This document shows, in pieces, positions 1-7,593 of a stretch of 35,028 nt of DNA. Position 1 is the stretch's first letter; every line of letters starts with the position of its first letter. Where the stretch lies: contig CAYNIY010000013.1 in the NCBI GenBank assembly GCA_964397525.1, positions 1-35,028 on the forward strand, written 5' to 3'. A model generated the notes under the pieces. It ran no database searches, was not told the DNA's origin, and saw only the letters and a program-made list of their open reading frames with translations. The stretch comes from Syntrophopropionicum sp964397525 (GTDB lineage Bacteria > Bacillota > Desulfotomaculia > Desulfotomaculales > Pelotomaculaceae). The position numbers were made by a program, and so were the translations under genes.

Positions 1-762
1 GCCGCTGATGGTGACGGGACGGGAGGGGGGAAGGGCGAGCCCTTAGGCCTGGTTTCCTCTGATCCTTACGACGGCCAGAAGGACGTTCCTGCGGACGCAT
101 TGATCACTATGACGTTCACCAAAAATGTGGTAAACATGACGGTGAGCGAAAACAACCTGAAATGTTTTTCGCTGTACACAGCGGACGGCAGTATGGTACC
201 GATCGATGTAATTATGGCGGATGACCAGATTGAACCGGAAAAGAAAAATGATGTGTCTTTAAAACCGCTGCAGGATTTAAAATACAACACTGCCTATACT
301 GTTAAAGTGTCATCTGCTCTGAAATCGAAGAGCGGTGTTACCCTGGCCGGTGACTTGACGTTTGCATTTACTACGGTGAAAGACAGTGCTGTTGTTGAAA
401 CGGCTGTAAGTAGTCCCGTAACACCGCAAATTACGGTTGATCAATCCCCGGCAAACGTAAACACAGAGACACCAGCCGCCGCTGTTGAGCCACAATTGGC
501 ACAGGCTGGCAAGAGCGGCCAGGGTGGTGGAGAGACAGGAAGCGCCGCCGCTCCAGGCAGCAGCCCGGCACCTTCCACAAGTGACAATACTAAAGACACC
601 GGAGCAGCCAGCCAATCCGGTGAAACCGGCAAACCGGCGGGCGGCAATGAATCTGAGCTGCCGCTGGATAAGCCAAATTCCGGGCTGACCTGGGCGATTA
701 TTATAGCTGCTCTTGCCGTAGCTGCCGCTGCCGGATATGCGCTCTCCAGGAGAAAAAAATAG
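1..762 (+). CDS. Bacterial Ig-like (Big_5/SbsA-type) surface protein, C-terminal part
   Basis: The frame is open to the left edge, so the gene starts outside the window; the first internal ATG is at 100, inside the Ig-like domain, and is not a credible start. The visible part has one Big_5-type Ig-like domain, beginning near the SSDPYDGQKDVP stretch and ending at FAFTTV. A Pro/Thr/Ser/Ala/Gly-rich linker of about 100 residues follows, then one C-terminal membrane helix with a basic tail (LSRRKK). This is the layout of a protein anchored by its C-terminus and displayed outside the membrane across the wall; no LPXTG motif is seen. It lies 48 bases upstream of a FecCD importer on the same strand, so a role in presenting ligand to that importer is possible, but this is inference. 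The domain call is fairly sure and the function is unknown. Confidence 0.75.
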   Translation, partial: AADGDGTGGGKGEPLGLVSSDPYDGQKDVPADALITMTFTKNVVNMTVSENNLKCFSLYTADGSMVPIDVIMADDQIEPEKKNDVSLKPLQDLKYNTAYTVKVSSALKSKSGVTLAGDLTFAFTTVKDSAVVETAVSSPVTPQITVDQSPANVNTETPAAAVEPQLAQAGKSGQGGGETGSAAAPGSSPAPSTSDNTKDTGAASQSGETGKPAGGNESELPLDKPNSGLTWAIIIAALAVAAAAGYALSRRKK

Positions 763-810
763 TATTTCGGTTTTAGGATAATTTCGCAGCTAAATGCGGA
801 TATTAAGTTT

Positions 811-1860
811 GTGCCGCGAGAATTCGGATCAGCACTTACGGGGGTGGGCAGAGTCAGAAAAAAAACCATATACGCCATACTGCTGCTCAGCCCCCTGCTG
901 TTTATATTTCTTTCCCTTTTCATCGGCAGGTATCATATACCGCTGCCGGCGATAGTCGAAATTTTATGGTGCAAGTTGACCTTTGGCAGCTGTAATCTGC
1001 CTGATACTTATGTTTCCATCGTTTGGGACATCCGCCTGCCCCGCGCTATCCTGGGCGCCCTGGTGGGAGGCTGCCTGGCGATTAGCGGAGCCTCCTTTCA
1101 GGGCTTGTTCCGCAACCCTCTGGTAAGTTCCGGTATCCTGGGCGTCAGCTCCGGCGCTGGTTTTGGAGCAGCCCTGGCTATTATCTTATTCAGTTCAACT
1201 ACTTATGCTTATGTATTTGCCTTTTGTTTCGGCGGCCTGGCGGTTTTGTTGAGCTATCTAATCGGGCGGGTATACAATGCTACGCCGACAATCATGCTGG
1301 TGCTGGGCGGGGTCATTGTATCATCGGTCTTTGCGGCCCTGATCTCATTTGCCAAGTATGTCGCAGACCCGTACAATGAACTGCCGGCAATTGTGTTCTG
1401 GCTAATGGGAAGCCTGGCCTCCGCTCGCTACGAAGATATCACCGCGGCCGGTATCCCGATGGTTGTTGGCATCGCCGGCCTTTTTGCCATCAGGTGGCGG
1501 ATAAACGTCCTCTCCATGGGGGATAAGGAAGCTCTTTCGCTGGGGATTAACACGGCATTCAGCAAAGGCTTTGTTATCGTCTGCGCCACCCTGGCCACTG
1601 CCGGCGCAGTTTGTGTCAGCGGTATTATCGGTTGGGTGGGCCTGGTTATACCGCATATCGGCCGCATGCTGGTTGGCAACGATAACAGGTTGCTGATCCC
1701 GGCCAGCCTGTCCCTCGGTGCATGCTTCCTGATCCTGGTGGATAACATGGGGAGGGTGATCACCGGCTCGGAAATCCCCCTGGGTATTCTGACTGCCCTG
1801 GTGGGAGGGCCTTTCTTTGTTTATCTTCTGAAGAAAACAAAGGGAGGGGGCTGGAAATAA
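811..1860 (+). CDS. FecCD-family ABC transporter permease
   Basis: This is the inner-membrane channel of a type II (BtuC/FecCD) importer. About 340 residues with many hydrophobic helices is the usual family size. The family signature is clear near residues 90-120 (LAISGASFQGLFRNPL followed by LGVSSGAGFG), and the cytoplasmic coupling region holds the typical GxxLGxxxxR-like and GIIGWVGLVIPH segments. The GTG start at 811 has no obvious Shine-Dalgarno; another GTG at 844 is possible, so the N-terminus is uncertain. The stop overlaps the ATPase start by one base, which implies translational coupling. FecCD permeases carry siderophores, heme, cobalamin or, in Haemophilus MolBC, molybdate. The downstream Mo-storage and MOT1 genes make molybdate or tungstate a reasonable guess here. 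Confidence 0.9.
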   Translation: MPREFGSALTGVGRVRKKTIYAILLLSPLLFIFLSLFIGRYHIPLPAIVEILWCKLTFGSCNLPDTYVSIVWDIRLPRAILGALVGGCLAISGASFQGLFRNPLVSSGILGVSSGAGFGAALAIILFSSTTYAYVFAFCFGGLAVLLSYLIGRVYNATPTIMLVLGGVIVSSVFAALISFAKYVADPYNELPAIVFWLMGSLASARYEDITAAGIPMVVGIAGLFAIRWRINVLSMGDKEALSLGINTAFSKGFVIVCATLATAGAVCVSGIIGWVGLVIPHIGRMLVGNDNRLLIPASLSLGACFLILVDNMGRVITGSEIPLGILTALVGGPFFVYLLKKTKGGGWK

Positions 1861-2669
1861 TGACACTGCTTGAAGCAAAGGGCGCCTCCTTCAATTACGG
1901 TGAACGGGAAATATTTAAAGATATAAATTTTAAAATTGGCCGGGGCGAGGTGTTCTGCATCATTGGTCCCAACGGCTGCGGCAAAACGACACTATTGGAC
2001 TCGATCCTGGGTATATTAAAACTCGGGCAGGGCGATGTCCTGATTAACAGCAGCAGCATCCATAGCATGCATGCCTATCAGATTGCCAGGCAGATGGCCT
2101 ATATACCCCAGATCCACACAAAGACCTTCCCTTATAAGGTTTTGGACATCGTCCTCATGGGCAGGGCTTCTTACACCGGGATGTTTTCCTCGCCTGCTGA
2201 TGAGGATATCGTCATTGCCGAAGACGCTCTCAAACTGGTAGGTTTGCTCGGCTTGAAAGATAGGCCCTACACCCAGCTCAGTGGCGGGGAGGTGCAGCTG
2301 GTGATGATCGCCAGGGCGCTGGCCCAAAAAACCCCGGTGATAATAATGGATGAGCCGACAGCCCACCTTGACTTCAGGCATGAGTTGACAGTACTGGAAA
2401 CAATAGTCCACCTGGTTAATGACACAAAACTATCTGTCATCATGGCAACCCACTTTCTGAACCATGCTTTTTATTTTGAAAACAATAATATTAAGACCTC
2501 GGTGGCCTTAATGGACAAGAAAACTTTTTCTATGGTCGGCAGCCCGACCGATATTATTTCTGAGGATATTTTAATGTCACTGTACAGAATAAACGCTAAA
2601 GTAGTGTCATATGACATCGAAGAAGGCGCTGTGCTAAAGCAGATCATTCCGATCAGCACTGTTAAATAA
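1860..2669 (+). CDS. ABC transporter ATP-binding protein (FecE/BtuD type)
   Basis: This is the ATPase subunit that drives the FecCD permease, acting as a dimer on the cytoplasmic face. All nucleotide-binding motifs are present: Walker A GPNGCGKTT at residues 36-44, Q-loop YIPQ, signature LSGGEVQ, Walker B VIIMDEPTAHLD and the H-loop histidine in MATHF. At 269 residues it matches the family. The ATG overlaps the permease stop. The signature has Glu-Val-Gln in place of the more usual Gln-Arg-Gln, but this should not abolish function. The C-terminal 60 residues after the H-loop form a small accessory segment typical of the FecE group. The substrate cannot be read from this subunit. Confidence 0.93.
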   Translation: MTLLEAKGASFNYGEREIFKDINFKIGRGEVFCIIGPNGCGKTTLLDSILGILKLGQGDVLINSSSIHSMHAYQIARQMAYIPQIHTKTFPYKVLDIVLMGRASYTGMFSSPADEDIVIAEDALKLVGLLGLKDRPYTQLSGGEVQLVMIARALAQKTPVIIMDEPTAHLDFRHELTVLETIVHLVNDTKLSVIMATHFLNHAFYFENNNIKTSVALMDKKTFSMVGSPTDIISEDILMSLYRINAKVVSYDIEEGAVLKQIIPISTVK

Positions 2670-2700
2670 TCATTTATGCTGAAAATAAGCTTCAAGTAAT

Positions 2701-2731
2701 GTCATCCTGAGCGATAGCGAAGGATCTTACG
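2701..2731. repeat. Short dispersed-type intergenic repeat (CATCCTGAGCG...GAAGGATC)
   Basis: Between the ATPase and receptor genes lies a motif containing TCATCCTGAGCG and AGCGAAGGATC, with ATCCT/AGGAT arms flanking a GC-rich centre. I recognise this as a palindromic element that recurs between genes in many unrelated bacteria. Only one copy is visible here, so its repeat status rests on recall rather than on this sequence. Confidence 0.45.
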
Positions 2732-2771
2732 CCAGGATGTCTATAAATGATTTAAGGAAAGGAAACATATC

Positions 2772-3896
2772 GTGCATATAAAAAAATCATTGCCTGTGCT
2801 CATTTTGGCAGCCTGCCTTATAGGTTGCCTGCTGATCGCTGGATGCGCCGCAAAGGATAAAATGTCAAGTAACGGGGCCGGTTTACTTAAAGAGGGAGCA
2901 CCGGGAACGGTTACGGTAACGGATTTTACCGGGCGGCAGGTGACGGTGCCGGCCAAGGTAGAGAGGATTGGGTGCCTTTATGCTTTCACAGGGCATGTGC
3001 TGGCCATGCTGGGTAGGGGAAACGATATTGTGGCAGTCGTTGAAGGATTGAAAAGGGATGTGATCATGAGGGAACTGTGTCCTGACATCAAGGACGCGCT
3101 GGTACCTTCCACCAGCGGGGCCATCAACCTGGAAGAGCTGGTCAACGCCGATCCGGACCTCGTCTTTATCAGGATCGACACTGCCAGTAACGAGGGTGAA
3201 GTGGCTAAGCTGCAGAAAAGCGCCATCCCTTACCTGGTTGTTGAATATAGGAACATGACAGAGCAGATGAGTATGATAGAAATGATTGGGCAGGCGGTTG
3301 GCAAGCACGAACGGGCGCTCAAATATAACGAGTATTACCAGAGCTGTATTGACAGGGTGCAGGCCAAGGTGAAAGACATTCCACTGAATGAAAGAGTAAG
3401 GGTATACCATTCTGTAAATGAAGCGACCAGGACAGATGCCAAAGACACCCTGCCGGCAGATTGGCTGCAGGTGGTGGGGGCGATAAATGTATCGCTCGAC
3501 CAGGAACTGAAATTTATGGAAGATAAGTATTTCGCGGGACTGGAACAGATATTATTGTGGGATCCAGATGTTATTTTAGCCAATGAAGCCGGTGTGGCCA
3601 ATTATATCATGACCAATAAGCAGTGGTCATCGCTGAGTGCGGTGAAGAACCATAAGGTTTACCAGATGCCGAACGGCATTTCACGCTGGGGGCATCCGGG
3701 TTCGCTGGAAACTCCGTTGGCGATCCTGTGGACTGCCAAGACGCTTTATCCAGAAATATTCTCCGATATAGACATGATGTCTGAAACAAAGTATTATTAC
3801 CTGGAATTTTTTAATTACCCCATATCCGAGCAGGAAGCTGCCCAGGTATTGAGCGGTATGGGGATGAGGGCTTTAAGAGGCGAGGCAATCAAGTAA
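2772..3896 (+). CDS. ABC transporter substrate-binding lipoprotein (FecB/BtuF/MolA-like fold)
   Basis: This is the extracytoplasmic receptor of the importer. It has a signal peptide (KK at residues 4-5, then a hydrophobic core) ending in a lipobox LIAGC with the lipidated Cys at about residue 25, so it is tethered to the outer face of the membrane. A two-lobed periplasmic-binding-protein (PF01497) domain follows. The start is GTG at 2772, preceded by AAGGAAAGGAAAC. At 374 residues it is slightly longer than the usual 300-350. The motif DFTGRQVTVPAKVERIGCL is the typical first strand of the domain. The ligand is not determinable from sequence; context with Mo storage and MOT1 points to molybdate or tungstate, but iron complexes or corrinoids cannot be excluded. 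Confidence 0.88.
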   Translation: MHIKKSLPVLILAACLIGCLLIAGCAAKDKMSSNGAGLLKEGAPGTVTVTDFTGRQVTVPAKVERIGCLYAFTGHVLAMLGRGNDIVAVVEGLKRDVIMRELCPDIKDALVPSTSGAINLEELVNADPDLVFIRIDTASNEGEVAKLQKSAIPYLVVEYRNMTEQMSMIEMIGQAVGKHERALKYNEYYQSCIDRVQAKVKDIPLNERVRVYHSVNEATRTDAKDTLPADWLQVVGAINVSLDQELKFMEDKYFAGLEQILLWDPDVILANEAGVANYIMTNKQWSSLSAVKNHKVYQMPNGISRWGHPGSLETPLAILWTAKTLYPEIFSDIDMMSETKYYYLEFFNYPISEQEAAQVLSGMGMRALRGEAIK

Positions 3897-3925
3897 AAAA
3901 GCATACAAATTAGGGGGTCTATGTA

Positions 3926-4669
3926 ATGCGGGTATTAGTGTGCATCGATGATACCGACAACCTTGACAGCATCGGGACGGGTAAACTGGCTTACAAAATT
4001 ATCGGCTCAATTGAAGAGCGCGGTTGGGGCAGGTGTGACGCGATAACCCGGCACCAGCTGTATGTCCACTCGGATATTCCATATACCTCGCACAATAGTT
4101 CCATGTGTTTTGGGGTAGAACTTGTTGAGTCACAGCTGGAAGGTTTAATCAACTATGCTGCTGATTTTTTAATCCATGAAAGCGCCGAAGGTTCAGATCC
4201 CGGCCTCTGTGTAACTATCCCCGGCAGGTTGAGCAAACCAGAGCTGCTTGTCGAATTTGGCATGAGAGCCAAGGGGACTGTGTTGACCAAAGAAGAAGCC
4301 TATCGGTTGGCCGGAGTGCTGGGTGTACACCTCTCCGAGCACGGCGGCACAGGCGGCGGCGTTATCGGCGCCCTGGCCGGCACCGGCCTGCGCCTCAGCG
4401 GCAATGACGGCCGCTTCAGAGGCCGGCTTAAAATAGGAAATATCAATGATGTTGTTACCGTCAGCGACATTAAGTCTCAGACCGGTGTGCACATAGTTAA
4501 GAGCCTCAGCGGGCACGGTCTGGAGGACCATGCTTCAGTCAGGCTGGGCGAGAAGGTGAAAGCGGTGTTAATGGGCGGCAAGACTGTGCTGCTGGTGTCT
4601 CCTACCGGATCTAACAACGGTGGTCCCCACTGGCAGACCTGCACCAAGGAGCAGCTGAAAAGCTTCTGA
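3926..4669 (+). CDS. TiaS N-terminal-domain-like protein (agmatidine synthetase-related), function unknown
   Basis: The N-terminus VCIDDTDNLDSIGTGKLA matches the start of archaeal TiaS, the tRNA(Ile2) agmatidine synthetase. A glycine-rich segment HGGTGGGVIGALAG resembles the TiaS G-rich segment before its nucleotide-binding part. The protein is 247 residues, whereas TiaS is over 400: the OB-fold and zinc-ribbon tRNA-binding portions are absent. Bacteria modify tRNA(Ile2) with lysidine through TilS, so a tRNA role is unlikely. RBS GGGGG lies just upstream of the ATG. It sits 29 bases after the binding-protein gene, so it is probably co-transcribed with the transporter. A small ATP-dependent or ligand-handling enzyme linked to the transported metal is conceivable, but the function is unknown. 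Confidence 0.65.
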   Translation: MRVLVCIDDTDNLDSIGTGKLAYKIIGSIEERGWGRCDAITRHQLYVHSDIPYTSHNSSMCFGVELVESQLEGLINYAADFLIHESAEGSDPGLCVTIPGRLSKPELLVEFGMRAKGTVLTKEEAYRLAGVLGVHLSEHGGTGGGVIGALAGTGLRLSGNDGRFRGRLKIGNINDVVTVSDIKSQTGVHIVKSLSGHGLEDHASVRLGEKVKAVLMGGKTVLLVSPTGSNNGGPHWQTCTKEQLKSF

Positions 4670-4726
4670 TTGCTGCCTGCAGATCGGGGGCGATTCTCAT
4701 ATATTTTTTAACCTATTATTAATAGA

Positions 4727-4750
4727 ATTTTAATATATTATTATTAAAAT
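4727..4750. promoter_or_regulatory. Perfect AT-rich inverted repeat upstream of the storage-protein operon
   Basis: ATTTTAATA and TATTAAAAT form a perfect 9-bp inverted repeat with a 6-base spacer, about 60 bases before the start of the 75-aa gene. The two-half-site layout with 6-base spacing resembles ModE-type operators, which are also AT-rich, but the half-site sequence is not a clear ModE consensus. It may be an operator or simply AT-rich promoter DNA. Confidence 0.4.
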
Positions 4751-4808
4751 ATAGTAACAGCATTATCTTGCAGCATGTAGGATAAATTAATAATAGGAGG
4801 AATGGAAA

Positions 4809-5036
4809 ATGGGGAAAGCCATATTGTTTGTGCGTGAGCGGCGCAAAATAGAAGAAGGGGAGAAAAAACCACGCTTTGCTTTCGTCGGTTCAGTGGGTAC
4901 AGATCTCAGGATTAAAATCAAACATATCAGGAAGAAAGAGCTTGAGCAGATTGCCAGTATGATTGGCGCGGAAGTCGTTTACCTGGAGGCAGGCAAACAT
5001 GAAGAAGAAGAAATTGAGGTTGGAGAAGAGGAATAA
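4809..5036 (+). CDS. Small charged protein of unknown function, upstream of the Mo-storage homologue
   Basis: I do not recognise this 75-aa protein. It begins with a hydrophobic/basic strand (AILFVRERRK), has a central basic part (RIKIKHIRKKELEQIA) and a segment ASMIGAEVVYLEAGK, and ends in a very acidic tail that is nearly all Glu. No Cys, signal peptide or membrane helix is seen. The start is well supported by AGGAGG at 4795-4800, eight bases before the ATG. It ends 29 bases before the storage-protein gene on the same strand, so the two are very likely co-transcribed. A partner, adaptor or regulator of the storage protein is possible, but no function should be assigned. Confidence 0.75.
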   Translation: MGKAILFVRERRKIEEGEKKPRFAFVGSVGTDLRIKIKHIRKKELEQIASMIGAEVVYLEAGKHEEEEIEVGEEE

Positions 5037-5065
5037 CTGGACGAACAGGAAGGTAAATATATATC

Positions 5066-5899
5066 ATGGCGCTAATTCGTGAAAGAGACAGCAAAAGACT
5101 GCATATTAAGAGCAAGCTAATGGGCGAGTCCCTGGTGGGCAGGAGCTTTCTGCAAAGCCTGGAGTACGGTAAGCCCTTCAGGCTTTTACCCGATGTAAAC
5201 GTGCTGAAGGTTGGCGGCCAGAGCATCACCGATATGGGGGCCAGGGCCGTTCTGCCGGTAGTGAAGGAGCTTGTTGAAAACGCCAAAAAACATAAAATGA
5301 TCATTTCCACCGGTGGCGGGACCCGTTCCAGGCATGTTTACGCTATTGCCGTGGAATTGGGTATGCCCACCGGGATTATTTCAAAACTGGGCCAGAGCAT
5401 TTCTGAGCAGAATGCCTTGATCATGACCGTACTGCTTAGCCCTTACGGGGGTATAAAAGTGGGTCATGATGACATCCCAAAACTGGGAGCTTATTTTGCC
5501 CAGGGGTGCATCCCGGTCATTCACGGCATGCCGCCATACGGTTACTGGGAGCACCCGCCTGAAGAGGGTCGCATTCCCAGCAACCGCACTGATGTGGGCG
5601 CGTTTCTGCTGTCAGAGGTGATCGGCGCGAAGCAGTGCATATTTATTAAGGACGTGGATGGTCTATATGCGGATAATCCCAAATTATATCCTGATGCGGA
5701 ATTCATACCCAGGATTGGGGCTGCAGAATTATTAGCAAGAGACCAGGACGATCTGGTTGTGGAAAGGATTGTAGTAGAACTGCTTAACCGTTCCCTCAAC
5801 ACAAACGAGATCCAGATCATCAACGGTCTCAAAGAAGGCAATATCACCAGGGCTTTAAACGGTGAACATGTGGGGACAATCATATACAAGGACAGATGA
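5066..5899 (+). CDS. Molybdenum storage protein (MoSto) subunit homologue
   Basis: This is an amino-acid-kinase-fold protein that matches the Azotobacter MoSto subunits MosA/MosB in length (277 versus about 270) and motifs. They include LKVGGQS near residue 48, STGGGTRSRH, a GMPPY...W...EG.IPSNRTDVGAFLL block, KDVDGLYADNPK, EFIPRIGAAEL and the C-terminal INGLKEGNITRALNGEHVGTII. MoSto uses ATP to build and hold polyoxomolybdate or polyoxotungstate clusters inside a hexameric cage. Azotobacter has two paralogous subunits, but only one gene is present here, so a homohexamer or a distant partner would be needed. UMP kinase (PyrH) shares the fold but lacks the GMPPY...RTD block. The location between a FecCD importer and a MOT1 permease supports a Mo/W role. 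Confidence 0.85.
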   Translation: MALIRERDSKRLHIKSKLMGESLVGRSFLQSLEYGKPFRLLPDVNVLKVGGQSITDMGARAVLPVVKELVENAKKHKMIISTGGGTRSRHVYAIAVELGMPTGIISKLGQSISEQNALIMTVLLSPYGGIKVGHDDIPKLGAYFAQGCIPVIHGMPPYGYWEHPPEEGRIPSNRTDVGAFLLSEVIGAKQCIFIKDVDGLYADNPKLYPDAEFIPRIGAAELLARDQDDLVVERIVVELLNRSLNTNEIQIINGLKEGNITRALNGEHVGTIIYKDR

Positions 5900-5987
5900 A
5901 GAACCCTCAAAATGAATTCCACGAATCCTGAAAACAAACGTAATTATGTGCGGCTGAAGACGCACCTACAATCGGGGACATATTAGT

Positions 5988-6018
5988 GGGGACATATCCT
6001 GAATTCGGATTTGTCCCC
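5988..6018. repeat. GGGGACA...TGTCCCC hairpin between storage protein and MOT1 genes
   Basis: GGGGACA (5988-5994) pairs with TGTCCCC (6012-6018), with a further ATCC/GGAT pairing inside. A second GGGGACA lies at 5974-5980. Only CTTTCC follows, so it is at best a weak terminator. This motif recurs between genes in some Clostridia, by recall. A smaller GTGCG/CGCAC hairpin lies at 5948-5965. Confidence 0.5.
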
Positions 6019-6121
6019 TTTCCGCTGTCCTTGTATAGATAGGAATTATGATAGGCTTTATTGAATAGTAATACAAAGAAGCCAGTGTGAAGGGGGCTTT
6101 AAGATTTCACAGCGTGAAGGA

Positions 6122-7273
6122 TTGGGAATCCCAGCTGAAACCGCAGGAAACCAGCACAACCGCTTTGATCGTTACGAGGTCGCCGGTGCATTCGGTGATC
6201 TGGGAACGCTGATCCCTTTTGTAATTGGCTATATTGTAGTAACCAAAATAGACCCTCTGGGTATACTTTTTACCTTCGGTATCATGATGATCTGCTCAGG
6301 TTTGTATTACAAGACACCCATCCCGGTTCAGCCTATGAAAGCCATCGGCAGCGCTGCCATCACCCAGGTATCCGCTGTTACACCTGGAATGGTCTGGGGC
6401 GCCGGTGTTTTTACTGGCCTGTTCTGGCTGGTCATGGGACTGACAGGCACGCTGGACGCGATTACCCGTTTTATCAGCAGACCTGTGGTCAGGGGCATTG
6501 TTCTGGGACTTGGCCTGTCTTTTTTAGTCCAGGGCATCCGCATGATGCAGTCCGATTTTGTGACAGCGTTAATTGCCATGGCCATTACTTTTATGCTGCT
6601 GACAAACAAGCGTGTCCCCGCCATGTTCGTCCTGATCGTTATTGGAGTGGCCGCGGCCTTATTGAAAAATCCCGGCCTGATTAATGAGTTGTCCGGCATC
6701 CGTTTTGATTTCCAGCTGCCACATTTTGTGCTGGGGCAGATAACATGGCAGGATTTCATAAAAGGCGCGCTCATCCTGGGCATCGCCCAGGTGCCGTTAA
6801 CCTTCGGCAACGCGGTGATCGCCATTACCTCTGAAAACAACAGGCTTTTTCCCGAGAGGCCTGTCACCGAAAAGAAAATCGCGGTCTCCCAGGGCATCAT
6901 GAACCTGTTCTCCACCATATTCGGCGGTATCCCCGTGTGCCATGGCGCCGGAGGAATGGCCGGGCACGTCCGCTTCGGGGCCCGCACAGGCGGCGCCCTG
7001 ATCATCCTGGGTGTATTTTTGCTGGCCGCGGGTCTCTGTTTCAGCAGTTCGGTGCTGCTGGTTTTTAATATCTTCCCCTTAAGCGTACTGGGCGTGATCT
7101 TATTTTTCGCTGGGCTGGAACTTGCTGTGTCAACCCGTGATGCGGGAAGTGACAAGGGTGATAATTACATTTTGCTGGTCACCGCCGGTTTTGCTTTCTG
7201 GAATATGGGAGCTGGCTTTTTAGCTGGAATTTTGATGCAGGAATTAATTAAGAGAAAGATTTTTAAAGTCTAA
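6122..7273 (+). CDS. MOT1-family molybdate/sulfate permease
   Basis: This is a polytopic membrane protein of the SulP-related MOT1 family (PF16983). The first conserved segment EVAGAFGDLGTLIPFVIGY and the repeat-related segment GIAQVPLTFGNAVIA followed by SQGIMNLFSTIFGGIPVCHGAGGMAGH are hallmarks. About ten hydrophobic helices fit the usual 380-400 residues. Plant and bacterial MOT1 proteins carry molybdate, so this is the second likely Mo entry route in the window. The start is uncertain. TTG at 6122 has no properly spaced Shine-Dalgarno, whereas an in-frame ATT at 6104 sits 7 bases after AGGGGG (6091-6096) and would add six residues. No ATG or GTG is available upstream in frame. Confidence 0.85.
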   Translation: MGIPAETAGNQHNRFDRYEVAGAFGDLGTLIPFVIGYIVVTKIDPLGILFTFGIMMICSGLYYKTPIPVQPMKAIGSAAITQVSAVTPGMVWGAGVFTGLFWLVMGLTGTLDAITRFISRPVVRGIVLGLGLSFLVQGIRMMQSDFVTALIAMAITFMLLTNKRVPAMFVLIVIGVAAALLKNPGLINELSGIRFDFQLPHFVLGQITWQDFIKGALILGIAQVPLTFGNAVIAITSENNRLFPERPVTEKKIAVSQGIMNLFSTIFGGIPVCHGAGGMAGHVRFGARTGGALIILGVFLLAAGLCFSSSVLLVFNIFPLSVLGVILFFAGLELAVSTRDAGSDKGDNYILLVTAGFAFWNMGAGFLAGILMQELIKRKIFKV

Positions 7274-7308
7274 AGTTTGTTTTAATAATTTATACTACAC
7301 AGATATTT

Positions 7309-7342
7309 GAAAAAAAAGAGACAAAGGAACATCCTTTGTCTC
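7309..7342 (-). terminator. Intrinsic terminator for the small-ORF/gdhA side
   Basis: GAGACAAAGG (7318-7327) pairs perfectly with CCTTTGTCTC (7333-7342) around a 5-base loop. On the minus strand the hairpin is followed by eight to nine T residues (plus-strand A at 7310-7317), so it ends leftward transcripts from the small gene at 7383-7553. It may also slow rightward transcripts from the MOT1 gene, although no T run follows in that direction. Confidence 0.85.
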
Positions 7343-7382
7343 ATAACTTGTTCTGGCATGCAATTTTCTGGTTTCTATCGCC

Positions 7383-7553
7383 TTAGATACCGTAATAATA
7401 TTTTGCTTTTTCCGCCATCTGCAACAGAAGAAGTTTAATTTCACGCAACTCGTTTTCAAGAAGATTTATTTTCTGGCACATGCTCGGGCCGCAATTCTCA
7501 AGCTGGGAGCATTCTGAACATGGGTCGGTATAATCCAACTGGCGTTGCTCCAT
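7383..7553 (-). CDS. 56-aa Cys-rich small protein (CxxC-x5-C-x4-C)
   Basis: This gene is short enough to be missed by many callers. The protein starts MEQRQLDYTDPCSECSQLEN and ends KAKYYYGI. It has four Cys at residues 12, 15, 21 and 26, then a Leu/Glu/Lys-rich helix (INLLENELREIKLLLLQMAEK) that could form a coiled coil. AGGAGG lies 8 bases before the ATG, an excellent ribosome site. It is 40 bases downstream of gdhA on the same strand and is followed by a strong terminator, so it is the last gene of that transcript. The Cys quartet could bind zinc or an Fe-S cluster. I do not recognise the family; a redox- or metal-sensing partner of GDH is only a guess. Confidence 0.8.
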   Translation of the reverse strand: MEQRQLDYTDPCSECSQLENCGPSMCQKINLLENELREIKLLLLQMAEKAKYYYGI

Positions 7554-7593
7554 AGCAAAAACCTCCTAATTCTACCAAAAGTTATTGTTTTGC

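Noticed and set aside
5066..5899. UMP kinase (PyrH) or another amino-acid kinase
   Set aside because: The fold is shared, but the GMPPY...EG.IP..RTD.G.FLL and NPK...FIPRI blocks are specific to molybdenum storage proteins.
6328..7155. 275-aa frame on the minus strand
   Set aside because: It lies entirely opposite the MOT1 gene, has no ribosome site or recognisable domain and looks like a GC-driven shadow frame.
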